DNA of 64,000 bases from JAIPEI01 sp964443135 (GCA_964443135.1 CAYUBQ010000017.1:1-64000); one strand, 5' to 3'; positions 8,037 to 16,976 are shown, counted from the first letter of the stretch. The notes: generated from the letters alone by a model not told the origin. Program-made: numbers and translations.

Positions 8037-8276
8037 ATGAACATTCGCTGGTCCGAGGTCATGGTCGTCTTGATGGTGGCCGCCTGCCTGGGGCTCTTCG
8101 CCCCGGCATGCTCCCCCCCGGCCCCGCCGCCCGGGGTGGAATCCGGCTCTTCGGCCGGGACCTCCGAGGAGGAGGCCCCGCTGAACCGGCCCGGTTCCGC
8201 CATGGAGCCACAGGCCGACCGGGGTGAGCCGGCGCCGGCACCACCAGAGGGGGTCCCCGACGCCCACCACAACTGA
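8037..8276 (+). CDS. Small putative lipoprotein
   Basis: 79 residues from ATG 8037; AGAGGAGGG lies about 9 nt upstream, and an alternative ATG at 8028 is too close to it. A hydrophobic segment leads to lipobox FAPAC, after which the chain is Pro-, Glu- and Ser-rich without a domain. It sits alone directly after a family A repeat. Function is unknown. Given the repeat-rich context it could be a chance frame, but the Shine-Dalgarno and lipobox support a real gene. Confidence 0.5.
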   Translation: MNIRWSEVMVVLMVAACLGLFAPACSPPAPPPGVESGSSAGTSEEEAPLNRPGSAMEPQADRGEPAPAPPEGVPDAHHN

Positions 8277-8434
8277 GGCCTGTCCCTGACCATCGGTTCG
8301 GAATGTGAGGAGTGACCCGCTCGAGCCTCCCCTTCCGCCGATTTCGTCCCCCCGGAGGGGGGACCGGCCGCATTCCCCTGCACCGCCCGCTTTCCGGCGT
8401 CCGGTAGGCTGCTGTTCGGCCGGCCGGGGCCGTC

Positions 8435-8608
8435 TTACTTCTTCTGCCCCTGGCGCACCCACTCCCGCAAGGCTTCCCGCTCGAAACGCCACTTGTTCAG
8501 GACCATCTTCGCCGGGATTTTTCCGGCCTTGGCCAGCTTGTACACGGACCGCTTCCCCAGACGCAGAAACTCTGCGGCCTCTTCAATGGTCAAAATGTCC
8601 TTTTCCAT
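8435..8608 (-). CDS. MerR/excisionase-type helix-turn-helix protein
   Basis: 57 residues from the ATG at 8608, preceded by CAAAGGAGAAAAGAG. The sequence DILTIEEAAEFLRLGKRSVY and later WRFEREALREWVRQ is the compact winged HTH of the excisionase/HTH_17 family, which binds DNA as an accessory factor or small regulator. No integrase or phage gene is near. Two partial copies of the same gene lie upstream at 8688-8712 and 8885-8960, so this is the intact survivor of a local duplication. The target is unknown. Confidence 0.75.
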   Translation of the reverse strand: MEKDILTIEEAAEFLRLGKRSVYKLAKAGKIPAKMVLNKWRFEREALREWVRQGQKK

Positions 8609-8803
8609 CTCTTTTCTCCTTTGTAACGGATAAGTTTGATGTCCAAACATCTACAAATATCGTGCCAAAAAAGGCGAATGCAGAATCTCTCCGGCCTTGG
8701 CCAGCTTGTGCCCATCCATATACGAACGTCGGGCATGGTTGCGTTTCCAATTCAGAAAGGAGGAATTTTTGTCAAGATCAAGGAGATCGAGAGGTGACGC
8801 GGA

Positions 8804-8821
8804 GGCGTACTGGAGTACGCC
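8804..8821. repeat. Perfect palindrome GGCGTACT-GG-AGTACGCC
   Basis: An 8-bp perfect stem with a 2-nt centre, lying in gene-free sequence between the decayed HTH copies. The flanks (AGATCGAGAGGTGACGCGGA on the left) do not code. It could be the core of another repeat element or a protein-binding site; only one copy is seen here. Confidence 0.5.
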
Positions 8822-8884
8822 GCACAAGGAACCTCGCCGATCGACGATGGGATTGGCAAAAAAGACCCTTTCTGGATGGAAACC

Positions 8885-8960
8885 AGCTTGTACACGGATC
8901 GCTGTCCCAGCTGAGGAGCTCCGCGGCCTCCTCGATGGTCAGGATCTCCTTGTCTGCCAT
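8885..8960 (-). pseudogene. Decayed copy of the excisionase-type HTH gene
   Basis: From ATG 8960 the frame gives MADKEILTIEEAAELLSW, matching the intact gene at 8435-8608, then shifts frame; the continuation GQRSVYKL is in another phase. Homology fades after about 76 nt. A further 25-nt scrap of the same gene (CCGGCCTTGGCCAGCTTG) lies at 8688-8712. This indicates tandem duplication followed by decay. Confidence 0.7.
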
Positions 8961-8979
8961 GACGCGAACCCCCCAAACT

Positions 8980-9084
8980 TGACGGCGTCGCAAAAAGCCC
9001 GAATCCTCCAGATCTGCCCCTGGGATCTCAACGGGTGATATCGTCCCCAGCGGCGGATGAGCGGGCTTTTGCGAACCCGTCGAT
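8980..9084 (-). repeat. Interspersed repeat family A, copy 3
   Basis: Begins TTGACGGCGTCGCAAAAAGC and ends GCGGGCTTTTGCGAACCCGT, with CAGATCTGCCCCTGGGAT and CAGCGGCGGATG inside. It overlaps the 3' end of the receiver gene at 9028-9432 and provides its last codons and stop. Confidence 0.85.
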
Positions 9085-9432
9085 CACCCGAACGAGAACG
9101 TCGGGTGTGAACGGCTTCTCGAGATAGTCCGACACACCGGCCCACTCGGCCTCCTCCCGGAGCCCTTCGTTCCCGTATCCCGTGATCAGCACGGTGCTCA
9201 ACTCCGGCAGAAGGGCCTTGGCCTCCCGAATCAGCTGCAGGCCGTCCATCCGGGGCATCCGGAAGTCGGAGATCAGAAGACGAACGGGGTCGTTTCGGGC
9301 CACCGATTCACGGATGATTTCCATGGCGCCGCCGCCGCTCCCGGCGGCCACGATCTGGAACCCGTAACTGTGGAGTCCGATTCTCAGGGCATTGAGGGTG
9401 CCCGGATCGTCGTCCACCAGGAGGATCTTCAT
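9028..9432 (-). CDS. Single-domain response regulator
   Basis: 134 residues from ATG 9432 (MKILLVDDDPGTLNALRIGL). The receiver has the acidic pair DD (8-9), phospho-Asp in LLISDFRMPRMDGLQ, Thr in VLITGYG and Lys in YLEKPF. No output domain, so it acts by phosphotransfer or protein contact, like CheY or Spo 0F. The last about 19 residues (GFAKARSSAAGDDITR end) are encoded by a family A repeat, meaning the original C-terminus was replaced. No kinase is adjacent; the HK/NtrC pair is 350 nt upstream on the same strand. Confidence 0.85.
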   Translation of the reverse strand: MKILLVDDDPGTLNALRIGLHSYGFQIVAAGSGGGAMEIIRESVARNDPVRLLISDFRMPRMDGLQLIREAKALLPELSTVLITGYGNEGLREEAEWAGVSDYLEKPFTPDVLVRVIDGFAKARSSAAGDDITR

Positions 9433-9781
9433 GCCGGCCCGCCTCCGGGTCGAGGGTCTGGAACAGGCGCTCTCGCGGGCAACGGTCCGCTTCCGGCGGA
9501 CCGCGGAACATGGGCCGAGGTCGATCGGTAGATCGGCCCTCCCGCATAACAAACGGAACAGAGGAGCAAGGATCGTTCCACCCGGAAGGGTGAAAGGGAG
9601 AGAACGGTTCCGGGCTTCGAACGCCAGTGGGCTCGAAGGCTTACAGGGATGCATGAAAGGGTGCCTAGGGCAACAAAGAGTTCAGGCTTCGAGTCAAAAT
9701 GGCGTACTCAAATGGCCATGTGAGGATACAGGTCCTTCACAGCCCTGCGGATGGGCCGGCGCGCCATAATGGCGGCCTACG
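9433..9781. other. Gene-free stretch with a hairpin
   Basis: No convincing coding sequence. A perfect 8-bp stem CGGTCCGC/GCGGACCG (9483-9503) lies upstream of the receiver gene, and CGATC-ggta-GATCG is at 9520-9533. Neither is followed by a T-run. Confidence 0.4.
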
Positions 9782-11197
9782 TCAGTTTGGCGTATAGGAT
9801 TTGAGCCGTCGCTGGAGGGTGCGGAGACCGATTCCGAGGATCCGGGCGGCTCGCGTGCGGTTCCCGCCCGTGGCCTGGAGAACCGCCTCGATGTGGCGCT
9901 TTTCCACCTCCGAGAGGGGCAGGAGGTCCGAATCCCAGGCGGCAACGGACGGGCCGTCGCTCGAGGCCTCGGTCGCCAGCGATCCGGCCGTCAGGCGCCC
10001 GCCGCTTTCGACCAGGACCGCGGACGCCACCAGGTTTTCCAGCTCGCGGACGTTGCCCGGAAACGCATAGGAATGGAGCCTCCCGGCCGCCTCGGCGTCC
10101 AGGCCCCGGATGATCTTTCCGGTTTTCGCCGCATGCTTGGAAAGGAAATGTCTGGCCAGCGGAAGGATGTCCCGTCTCCTTTCCCGCAGGGGCGGGATGT
10201 GGATGTGGCAGACATTGAGACGATAGTAGAGATCGCTTCGAAAACGGCCCCGGCGCACCTCTTCCTGGAGGTCCCGATTGGAGGCGGCGATGATCCTCAC
10301 GTCCACCTTCTTGGCCCGGGTGCTGCCGAGCCGGTACAGCTCGCGCTCCTGGATGACGCGGAGGATGGCGCCCTGCAGCCCCGGATTCAGCTCGGTGATC
10401 TCGTCCAGGAACAGGGTCCCGCCGTTGGCCTCTTCGAAGAAGCCTTTCTTCTCTCCAACCGCCCCGGTGTAGGCCCCCTTGGAGTGGCCGAAGAGATCGT
10501 TCTCGAAGAGGGTCTGGCTGAGGGCCGGCATGCTGACGGGCGTGAACGGCCCCGAGGACCTCGGGCTGAGGCGGTGGATGATGTGCGCCAGCATGTCCTT
10601 CCCGACCCCGGTTTCCCCGGTAATGACCAGGTTGTAGTCGTTGGCGGCGTAGGTTTCGGCCTCGTGGAACACCCGGGCCATGGAGGGGTCCTCGGAGATC
10701 ATGTCGGAGAAGGCCTCGGGGCGGCCGAGCTCCGAGAACAGGGGACCCCTTTCGAGCATGCTCACCTTGTGGAGGAGATCGTGTCGCTGGAGGGCGTTCT
10801 GAACGGCGATGATCAGCTTCTCCCGCTTCAGGGGCTTGACGAGATAGTCGAACGCACCGTACTTCATGGCCTCCACGGCGGTGGGGGCGTCGTCCAGGGC
10901 GGTGATCACCAGGCATTCCACATCGGGATACTCGATCTTCATCCTGCGCAGAAGCTCGATGCCTCGGGTGTCGGGCAGGATCAGGTCGAGCAGGACCAGG
11001 TGGAAGGGGTGCTCCGAGAGGAGCTCCATGACCCGGTTTCCGTCGGAGACCAGGGCCGGTTCCGGCAGCCCGGCGCTTTCCAGGACGGCGCGGGTGCTCA
11101 GCAGGAGCCCCGGATCGTCGTCCACGATCAGGATGGGGGTGTGGGCGTCCGGTACGGACTCCAGCCCCGCACCCGCCTCTCCGGCGGCGGCCGGCAT
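9782..11197 (-). CDS. NtrC-family sigma-54-dependent response regulator
   Basis: 471 residues from ATG 11197; an in-frame TTG at 11215 overlapping the kinase stop codon is the alternative start. Order: receiver (LVLLDLILPDTRG phospho-Asp, VKPLKR Lys), AAA+ domain (Walker A GETGVGKD, loop GAYTGA, Walker B GTLFLDEITEL, arginine-finger region RFRSDLYYRLNV) and a C-terminal Fis-type HTH (NRTRAARILGIGLRTLQRRL). GAYTGA replaces the usual GAFTGA loop that touches sigma-54, a known tolerated variant. It is translationally coupled to the upstream kinase. Target genes are unknown; sigma-54 promoters at the flagellar genes are possible. Confidence 0.93.
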   Translation of the reverse strand: MPAAAGEAGAGLESVPDAHTPILIVDDDPGLLLSTRAVLESAGLPEPALVSDGNRVMELLSEHPFHLVLLDLILPDTRGIELLRRMKIEYPDVECLVITALDDAPTAVEAMKYGAFDYLVKPLKREKLIIAVQNALQRHDLLHKVSMLERGPLFSELGRPEAFSDMISEDPSMARVFHEAETYAANDYNLVITGETGVGKDMLAHIIHRLSPRSSGPFTPVSMPALSQTLFENDLFGHSKGAYTGAVGEKKGFFEEANGGTLFLDEITELNPGLQGAILRVIQERELYRLGSTRAKKVDVRIIAASNRDLQEEVRRGRFRSDLYYRLNVCHIHIPPLRERRRDILPLARHFLSKHAAKTGKIIRGLDAEAAGRLHSYAFPGNVRELENLVASAVLVESGGRLTAGSLATEASSDGPSVAAWDSDLLPLSEVEKRHIEAVLQATGGNRTRAARILGIGLRTLQRRLKSYTPN

Positions 11198-11211
11198 GTC
11201 GGTCCTCGCGC

Positions 11212-12477
11212 TCAACGGTCCCGTCTCTCCAGTCGGGGGAACGAGACGTGAAAGGTCGTGCCCTCGTCCCGGCGGGACTCGAACCGGATCTCCCCGTCGT
11301 GGGCCCTCACCAGGTCGTGGGTGACCGAAAGCCCCAGGCCGGTCCCCCCCTCTTCCTGGCGGTCCGTGACGAACGGATCGAAGATCCGATCCGCAACGGC
11401 GTCGGGGACCCCCCGGCCGGAGTCCGAGACGGAGAGGAGCAGGCGGGTGCCGTCGATGCGGGTCCGGATCCGCACCTCTCCGGTCCGGCCCTCCATGGCC
11501 TGAAGGGCGTTGAGGAGAAGGTTCAGGACGATCTGCTCGAGGTTCCGGTCGTTCCCCTCCATCAGGGGCAGGGACTCGTCGAGATCCGCCCGGAGGCTCG
11601 TCCCCGCCTTGCGGAGCGTGGTCTGGGCGAGCCGCACCGCGTTTTGGACGGCCGAGTTCAGCTGGACCGGGGCCTTGTCCTTCGGGCTCGAGTTCCGGGA
11701 GAACTGCTTGAGGTCGGAGACGATCCTGGCGATGCGGTTTGCGGCCATGTCCATGTTGGCGAGGAGCTGCGGCATGTTCTCGTGGAGGAAATCGAAGGAG
11801 AGCCCGCCGTAGGTCTCCTGCGGGTGCTCGAGGGACCAGGTCCTCAAGGCGGGCTCGAGATCCTGCCAGACCCGCTGGAGCAGCGGCGTGTTGAACATGA
11901 TCTGGTTGACGGGGTTGTTGATCTCGTGGGCCACGCCGGCCACGAGGAGGCCGAGCGCCTCCATCTTCTGGGACTGCAGGAGCGCCTCCCGGCTCTTGGT
12001 GAGCGCCTTCTCCGTCTCGAGCCGGTCGGTCACCTCCCTGAGCATCAGGATCAGTCCGTCCGGCCGGGCGTCCGCGCCTCGGACCGGCACCAGGGTCCAG
12101 TCCCAGTAGGTGGGGCCTTCGCCGGCCCCTTCCGCCCCTGCCGGCGGTTGGGCGAGGACGAACCGGGGCTCCCCCGAGGCCAGGGCCTCCCTGAGGGTCT
12201 CCAGGGTCCCCGGGGCCTCCGGGAACGCGTCGAAACCCCGCCCCTTCATCTCCGCGGGACGCAGGCCGCGGAAGGCCGCGTACGGGCCGTTGACCCGAAC
12301 GTAGTTCAGGTCCCGATCGAGAAGGGCGATCTGCTGGCCGGCGTTGTCGAGAATCGTTTCCAGGAGCCGGTTCGCGTCCTGGAGAAGGTCGCCGTCGCGC
12401 CGCTTCGTGAAGGAAATCGCCTCGGGCGGCCCGGCTTCTCTCCGCGCCGCCCTGTGCTTGTGCTCTCCCGTGCCCAT
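11212..12477 (-). CDS. PAS-containing sensor histidine kinase
   Basis: 421 residues from ATG 12477, preceded by GAGGAAAG; no membrane segment, so cytoplasmic. A PAS domain (about 40-160, AGQQIALLDRDLNYVRVNG) is followed by a coiled linker, HisKA with phospho-His in GVAHEINNPVNQ, and HATPase motifs NLLLNALQAM (N box), DSGRGVPD (G1) and GGTGLGLS (G2). It ends overlapping the start of the NtrC-type regulator, so the two form a cognate two-component system. The signal is unknown. Confidence 0.92.
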   Translation of the reverse strand: MGTGEHKHRAARREAGPPEAISFTKRRDGDLLQDANRLLETILDNAGQQIALLDRDLNYVRVNGPYAAFRGLRPAEMKGRGFDAFPEAPGTLETLREALASGEPRFVLAQPPAGAEGAGEGPTYWDWTLVPVRGADARPDGLILMLREVTDRLETEKALTKSREALLQSQKMEALGLLVAGVAHEINNPVNQIMFNTPLLQRVWQDLEPALRTWSLEHPQETYGGLSFDFLHENMPQLLANMDMAANRIARIVSDLKQFSRNSSPKDKAPVQLNSAVQNAVRLAQTTLRKAGTSLRADLDESLPLMEGNDRNLEQIVLNLLLNALQAMEGRTGEVRIRTRIDGTRLLLSVSDSGRGVPDAVADRIFDPFVTDRQEEGGTGLGLSVTHDLVRAHDGEIRFESRRDEGTTFHVSFPRLERRDR

Positions 12478-12916
12478 CGACTTTCCTCTACGCTTCCTTT
12501 CGGGTCCGGTATCGAGGCTTTGCCCGGCTCCACAGCCTCTTCGACCGTCGGTGTCTGCCGGTTCCACCGGTTGCCGCGTCCCGCGTTCGGCGTTCCTGAA
12601 GATCCCCCCGAGCCGGACCGGGGGTCTGCGCGGTCCGCCGGGCGGACGGGTACGGAAAAGAGACGACGGCGGGTGCATGGAATCCAAATCGTCCGGCATG
12701 AACACGACTTGCCAAAACCCGGTTGTCTTCTCCGCGGTTGTGTCGAAGTGAAGATTCGACCCAGTAGTTACCACAAGAGAGCCCCAATGTCCATGGCGAT
12801 TTGGCATGGGCACCGGGAAGGGACCCGCTGCGGCGCAAAGAAAGCACACAGGACGGGAAGGGCGGAGGGGTTCGTCGATTCGGGAAAAGGGCGGCGGGGT
12901 TCCGGGTACAGGGGGG
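12478..12916. other. Gene-free stretch between kinase and M24 peptidase
   Basis: 439 nt upstream of the kinase gene. Neither strand has a frame with a plausible start and a recognisable protein. I saw no clear promoter, hairpin or repeat copy here. Confidence 0.4.
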
Positions 12917-14107
12917 TCAGAGCGCCGCCAGGGTGTCCGGGAACGAGTTCAGCCGCTCCATACCCCCGGGTTCGACGACGAACGTGTTCTCCACGCCCAC
13001 CACGCCTTCCCCCGGGAACACCACCTTGGGCTCGAGGGCCAGGGTCATGCCCTCCTGGAGGGAGAAGTCGGCCCGGCGGGTGATGACGGGCCATTCGTCC
13101 AGCTCCAGTCCCAGGCCGTGCCCCACGAAAGGGACGGGACGGGGAAATCCCATGAACCCCTCGACGAGACCGGCCCGCTCCACGATACGGAGGGCCCGGT
13201 CGTAGAGATCGCCGGCCCGGACGCCGGGCCGTCCGGCCCCGGCGAGCTCGTTCTGGACCTCCACCATGACCGCGTAGGCCCGCTCCATCTTTGCGGGGAG
13301 GGGACCGATGGAGAAGACCCGCGCCTGATCGGAAAGGTATCCGTCCGCGCAGGCGGTGTAGTCCACCATGACGGGCTGTCCGGGAAGGATGGGGGTCCAT
13401 CCGGCGCCCTGGCTGAACCAGGGCCCCAGGCCGGCGCCCCCCGTGGGACCCACCGTACCGCTGGGTTCGGCGCCGCCGGGGCCGGCCATGATGTGACCGT
13501 AGATGCTCTCCATGTTGAAGGCCCGGGTCCGGGACAAGCCGGGGTGCCCGTGCCTCCGGTAGAACGCCTCGGAGCGGATCGCCAGCTCGGTCTCGTTCGC
13601 GGACTCCCGAATGAACGCCGGAATCCTCTCGTAGAGCCGGTCGGCGATCCGGGCCGCCGCACGCATGCGGGAGAGCTCGTACCCGGACTTGATCATCCGG
13701 AGGTTCCGCACCATGGGCGAGGCGTCCAGAAGCTCCGCCTCGGGCAGCAGGCGTCCGTACTGCAGATAGAGCGCCGCGGGGATCACGTCCAGCTCGAGAC
13801 CGACGCGCCGGGGTGGTCCCTGCGAAACCTCCTCCATCCGTTCCGGGAGCTCCCGAAGGCTCTCCAGGGGGACGATCCGATCGATCCGCGCGTCCCGCCG
13901 GGCCCGCTCCAGGCTCTTGCGCACCAGGAGAAGCGGCTCGCCGGAGACCGGCACCCAGAGGTGGGCGTCCTGGTCGGTTCCAGTGAAGTAGTACAGGTCC
14001 ACCTTCTGGACCAGGAGCGCGCCGTCGGCTCCCTGCGCGGCGAGGGCGTCCCGGAGACGGGAGATCCGCCCCTGGATTTCCTCCCGGTCGGGAAGAACGG
14101 GATTCAT
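12917..14107 (-). CDS. M24 metallopeptidase (Xaa-Pro aminopeptidase type)
   Basis: 396 residues from ATG 14107 with AAGGAGCCC upstream. The N-terminal creatinase-like domain (about 1-155) precedes a pita-bread catalytic domain. All five metal ligands are visible: Asp in VMVDYTACADG, Asp in YLSDQARVF, His in FVGHGLGLELDE, Glu in LALEPKV and Glu in GVENTF. This predicts an active dinuclear metallopeptidase that removes residues N-terminal to proline. The gene is divergent from nadA and has no obvious partner. It could also be a related dipeptidase. Confidence 0.88.
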   Translation of the reverse strand: MNPVLPDREEIQGRISRLRDALAAQGADGALLVQKVDLYYFTGTDQDAHLWVPVSGEPLLLVRKSLERARRDARIDRIVPLESLRELPERMEEVSQGPPRRVGLELDVIPAALYLQYGRLLPEAELLDASPMVRNLRMIKSGYELSRMRAAARIADRLYERIPAFIRESANETELAIRSEAFYRRHGHPGLSRTRAFNMESIYGHIMAGPGGAEPSGTVGPTGGAGLGPWFSQGAGWTPILPGQPVMVDYTACADGYLSDQARVFSIGPLPAKMERAYAVMVEVQNELAGAGRPGVRAGDLYDRALRIVERAGLVEGFMGFPRPVPFVGHGLGLELDEWPVITRRADFSLQEGMTLALEPKVVFPGEGVVGVENTFVVEPGGMERLNSFPDTLAAL

Positions 14108-14233
14108 GCCATCGGGCTCCTTTTCCGGCCAAGCGGTTCGTGAGGGTCTCGGCGGTGCGGCTCCCGCGAGGCCGTCATTCTTATGTCCCGGGATCGTTCT
14201 GTCAAACCCTTTCTTCCCCGGCCTGGACCTCCC

Positions 14234-14262
14234 TTGACTTCGGGCGAAAAAACCCCTATGGG
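14234..14262 (+). promoter_or_regulatory. Sigma-70 promoter for nadA
   Basis: TTGACT (14234-14239), a 17-nt spacer and TATGGG (14257-14262), about 45 nt ahead of the nadA ATG. Confidence 0.55.
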
Positions 14263-14307
14263 ACAGGGGAGCGCCGCTGTCGCCGGAAAAGAGAGGACTG
14301 AGCCGAG

Positions 14308-15219
14308 ATGAACGATCTGCACGCAAGGATTCGAAAGCTCGTGGAGGAGCGGAACGCCGTCATCCTCGCGCACAACTACCAGGTCCCGGAGGTCCAGGAC
14401 GTGGCCGACATGTGCGGGGACTCCCTCGAGCTCTCCATGAGGGCCGCCCGGACCGAGGCCGACGTGATCCTCTTCTGCGGGGTGAGGTTCATGGCGGAGA
14501 CCGCCGCCGTCCTCTCCCCGGACAAGACGGTGATCCTGGCCGCGGAACAGGCGGGATGCCCCATGGCCGATATGATCAACGAGGAGGACGTGCGGCGCAG
14601 GAGGGCGGATCGGCCGGATCTCTTCGTGCTCAGCTACGTGAACACCACCGCCGAGGTGAAGGCGGAGAGCGACATGTGCTGCACCTCGGCCAACGCCGTA
14701 CAGGTGGTGAGGAGCATCGATCCCGAACGGCGGATCTTCATGACCCCGGACCGCAACCTGGCCCGGTACACCATCCGAGCAACCGGCCGGGAGATGGACT
14801 ACTGGGACGGGTACTGCATCGTTCACCACAGGCTGACCGCCGATCGCGTGAAGGCGGTCAAGGCGGAACACCCGGACGGCCTGTTCGTGGCCCACCCCGA
14901 GTGTCGCCCCGAGGTCATCGACCTGGCGGATGCCGTTCACAGCACCTCGGGCATGATCGCCCTGGCCCGCGAGTCCGATCACCGAAAGTTCATCATCGGG
15001 ACCGAGACCGGGCTCCTCTATCCCCTTTCCAAGGCCGCTCCCGACAAGGAGTTCGTCCCCGCCGACCCCGGCATGGTCTGCAAGAACATGAAAAAGACCG
15101 GGCTTCCCGAGGTCCTGAGCGCCCTGGAGCGGCTCTCCCCCGTCGTGTCCGTGGCCGAGGAGGTCCGGGTCCGGGCCAGGCGGGCCGTGGACCGCATGCT
15201 GGCCGTCCCCCGGGAGTGA
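14308..15219 (+). CDS. nadA: Quinolinate synthase A
   Basis: 303 residues, typical for NadA. It condenses iminoaspartate with dihydroxyacetone phosphate to quinolinate, the second step of de novo NAD synthesis, using an oxygen-sensitive [4Fe-4S] cluster. Signatures: VILAHNYQVPEVQDVAD near the start, cysteines in EQAGCPMAD, VAHPECRPE and GMVCKNMKKT that fit cluster ligands, and IIGTETGLLYPL. nadB and nadC are not in the window. A PLP decarboxylase follows after 20 nt, and nadE lies 16 kb away. Confidence 0.95.
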   Translation: MNDLHARIRKLVEERNAVILAHNYQVPEVQDVADMCGDSLELSMRAARTEADVILFCGVRFMAETAAVLSPDKTVILAAEQAGCPMADMINEEDVRRRRADRPDLFVLSYVNTTAEVKAESDMCCTSANAVQVVRSIDPERRIFMTPDRNLARYTIRATGREMDYWDGYCIVHHRLTADRVKAVKAEHPDGLFVAHPECRPEVIDLADAVHSTSGMIALARESDHRKFIIGTETGLLYPLSKAAPDKEFVPADPGMVCKNMKKTGLPEVLSALERLSPVVSVAEEVRVRARRAVDRMLAVPRE

Positions 15220-15239
15220 AGGGGTGAGCGCGAATCCCC

Positions 15240-16874
15240 ATGCCTGACAGCCCCCGGGAAATCAAGGCCACCGTGGAGACCCTCCGGAAGCTGTTCATCA
15301 TGCCGGACTCGCCGGACAAGTTCGTCGAGTTCGGGAACGAGCTCCTGGAGATGATCCACGACTTCTTCCGCGAGAAGGGGGGAATCCACAGCAGCGTCTC
15401 CCTGCCCGAGCTGAGCCGGATCTTCAGCCGGACCGCCGTTCCCGGCCACCCCATGCTCATCAAGGACGTCCTGGCGGAGATCAAGGACGAGGTCATCGCC
15501 CACTCCGTGAAGGTGGGGAACCCCTACTACATCGGCCACATGATCAGTCCCGTGCCCTACTTCATGATCCTGCTCGAGATGATCATCGCCGCCCTCAACC
15601 AGAACCAGGTGAAGATCGAGACCGCCAAGGCCTCCAGCTTCGTGGAGCGGGAGCTCGTCACCTGGTTTCACCGGCTCGTGTTCGGCCGCACCGACCGCTT
15701 CTACGAGAAGAACGTGCAGAACCCCCGGGTGAGCCTGGGAAACGTGACCTCCGACGGGACCCTGGCCAACTTCACCGCCCTGGCCGTGGCCCGGGAAAAG
15801 GCCTTTCCGGCCGAGGGCGGCTTCGGCGGGGTCCGAAAGGAGGGCATGGCGCGGGCCCTCGCGCACCACCGGTGCCGCCGCGGCGTGATCCTGGTGTCGG
15901 CCCGCGGGCACTACTCCATCGCCAAGGCGGCCAACCTGCTGGGCCTGGGATCGGACAACGTGCTGAGCGTGCCCGTGGACCCGGACAACCGCATGGACCC
16001 GGCCAAGCTGAGACGCCGGGTGCGATCCCTGGGAACGGACGAGCGGGTCGTCGCCGTCGTGGGGGTGGCCGGCACCACGGAGACCGGGAACATCGACGAC
16101 CTGGAGGCGGTGGCGGAGATCGGGCGGGAGGCCGGAGCTCACGTGCACGTGGACGCCTGCTGGGGAGGAAGCGTGCTGCTCGTGGACGACTACCGGCCCC
16201 TCTTCCGGGGCGTCGAGCGGGCCGACTCCGTGTCCATCGACGCCCACAAGCTCCTCTACTGCCCCATGGCCATGGGCATGGTCCTGTTCCGGAGCGAGCG
16301 GGACCTGAACCTCCTGAAGCACACCTCCAACTACATCATCCGCCGGAACTCCGTGGACACGGGGCGGTTCACGATCGAGGGCTCCCGCCCCTTCTCGGCG
16401 CTCAAGCCCTGGGCCTCCCTGAAGATCCTCGGACGGCAGGGGTACCGGCTCCTGTTCGAGAGCGCCCGCAGGAACACGGAGACCCTCCGGGACCTCCTGG
16501 AGCGGGACGGAAACTTCGAGGTCACCAACCGTCCGGAGCTCTTCATCCTGAACTACCGGTTCGTGCCCGGGACGGTGCAGGCGTTCCTGCCCGGGGCGGA
16601 GGCCGACACCCGGAAGGTCAACCGCCTGGTGAACGCCCTCAACGTCAAGCTCCACAAGGCGCTTCGAAGGGACGACACCACGTTCGTCTCCCGCACCACG
16701 CTGGAGTCCACGCGGTACCGGCCCCAGCGGATCGTGGTCCTGCGGGCCGTTCTCTCCAACCCCTTGACCGACCGGGGCGTGCTCGAGGAGATCGTCAGGA
16801 CCCAGGCCCGGATCGGGCTCGAGATCTGGCGGGAGTTCGAGCCCGCCTTCCGCAGAACTGTAATGGCGTCGTAA
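15240..16874 (+). CDS. Group II PLP-dependent decarboxylase, PanP-like (aspartate 1-decarboxylase?)
   Basis: 544 residues. The PLP lysine is in SIDAHKLLYC, and VHVDACWGG supplies the Asp contacting the pyridine ring. Stretches such as GNPYYIGHMISPVPYFMILL and NQNQVKIETAKASSFVERE recall PanP, which makes beta-alanine from aspartate for coenzyme A when panD is missing. Glutamate or tyrosine decarboxylase are alternatives. It follows nadA by 20 nt, and both would draw on the aspartate pool. The last residues (TVMAS) and the TAA stop come from a family A repeat whose GCGTCGCAA has become GCGTCGTAA. Confidence 0.8.
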   Translation: MPDSPREIKATVETLRKLFIMPDSPDKFVEFGNELLEMIHDFFREKGGIHSSVSLPELSRIFSRTAVPGHPMLIKDVLAEIKDEVIAHSVKVGNPYYIGHMISPVPYFMILLEMIIAALNQNQVKIETAKASSFVERELVTWFHRLVFGRTDRFYEKNVQNPRVSLGNVTSDGTLANFTALAVAREKAFPAEGGFGGVRKEGMARALAHHRCRRGVILVSARGHYSIAKAANLLGLGSDNVLSVPVDPDNRMDPAKLRRRVRSLGTDERVVAVVGVAGTTETGNIDDLEAVAEIGREAGAHVHVDACWGGSVLLVDDYRPLFRGVERADSVSIDAHKLLYCPMAMGMVLFRSERDLNLLKHTSNYIIRRNSVDTGRFTIEGSRPFSALKPWASLKILGRQGYRLLFESARRNTETLRDLLERDGNFEVTNRPELFILNYRFVPGTVQAFLPGAEADTRKVNRLVNALNVKLHKALRRDDTTFVSRTTLESTRYRPQRIVVLRAVLSNPLTDRGVLEEIVRTQARIGLEIWREFEPAFRRTVMAS

Positions 16875-16963
16875 AAAGCCCCGAGCCTCGGGATCCGCCC
16901 CTGGGATTTCAACAGGTGATACCGCTGCCGGCGGCGCGTGAGCGGGTTCTGCGAATGCGTCAA
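16862..16963 (-). repeat. Interspersed repeat family A, copy 4
   Basis: Begins AATGGCGTCGTAAAAAGCCC and ends GTGAGCGGGTTCTGCGAATG, with GATCCGCCCCTGGGATTTC inside. It lies between convergent genes (decarboxylase and trmJ), as copy 1 does, and carries the stop codon of the decarboxylase. Confidence 0.85.
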
Positions 16964-16976
16964 CCGCGGGGAGAGG

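Noticed and set aside
8435..9084. Prophage or integrative element around the excisionase-type gene
   Set aside because: No integrase, att-like direct repeat, tRNA target or phage structural gene was found.
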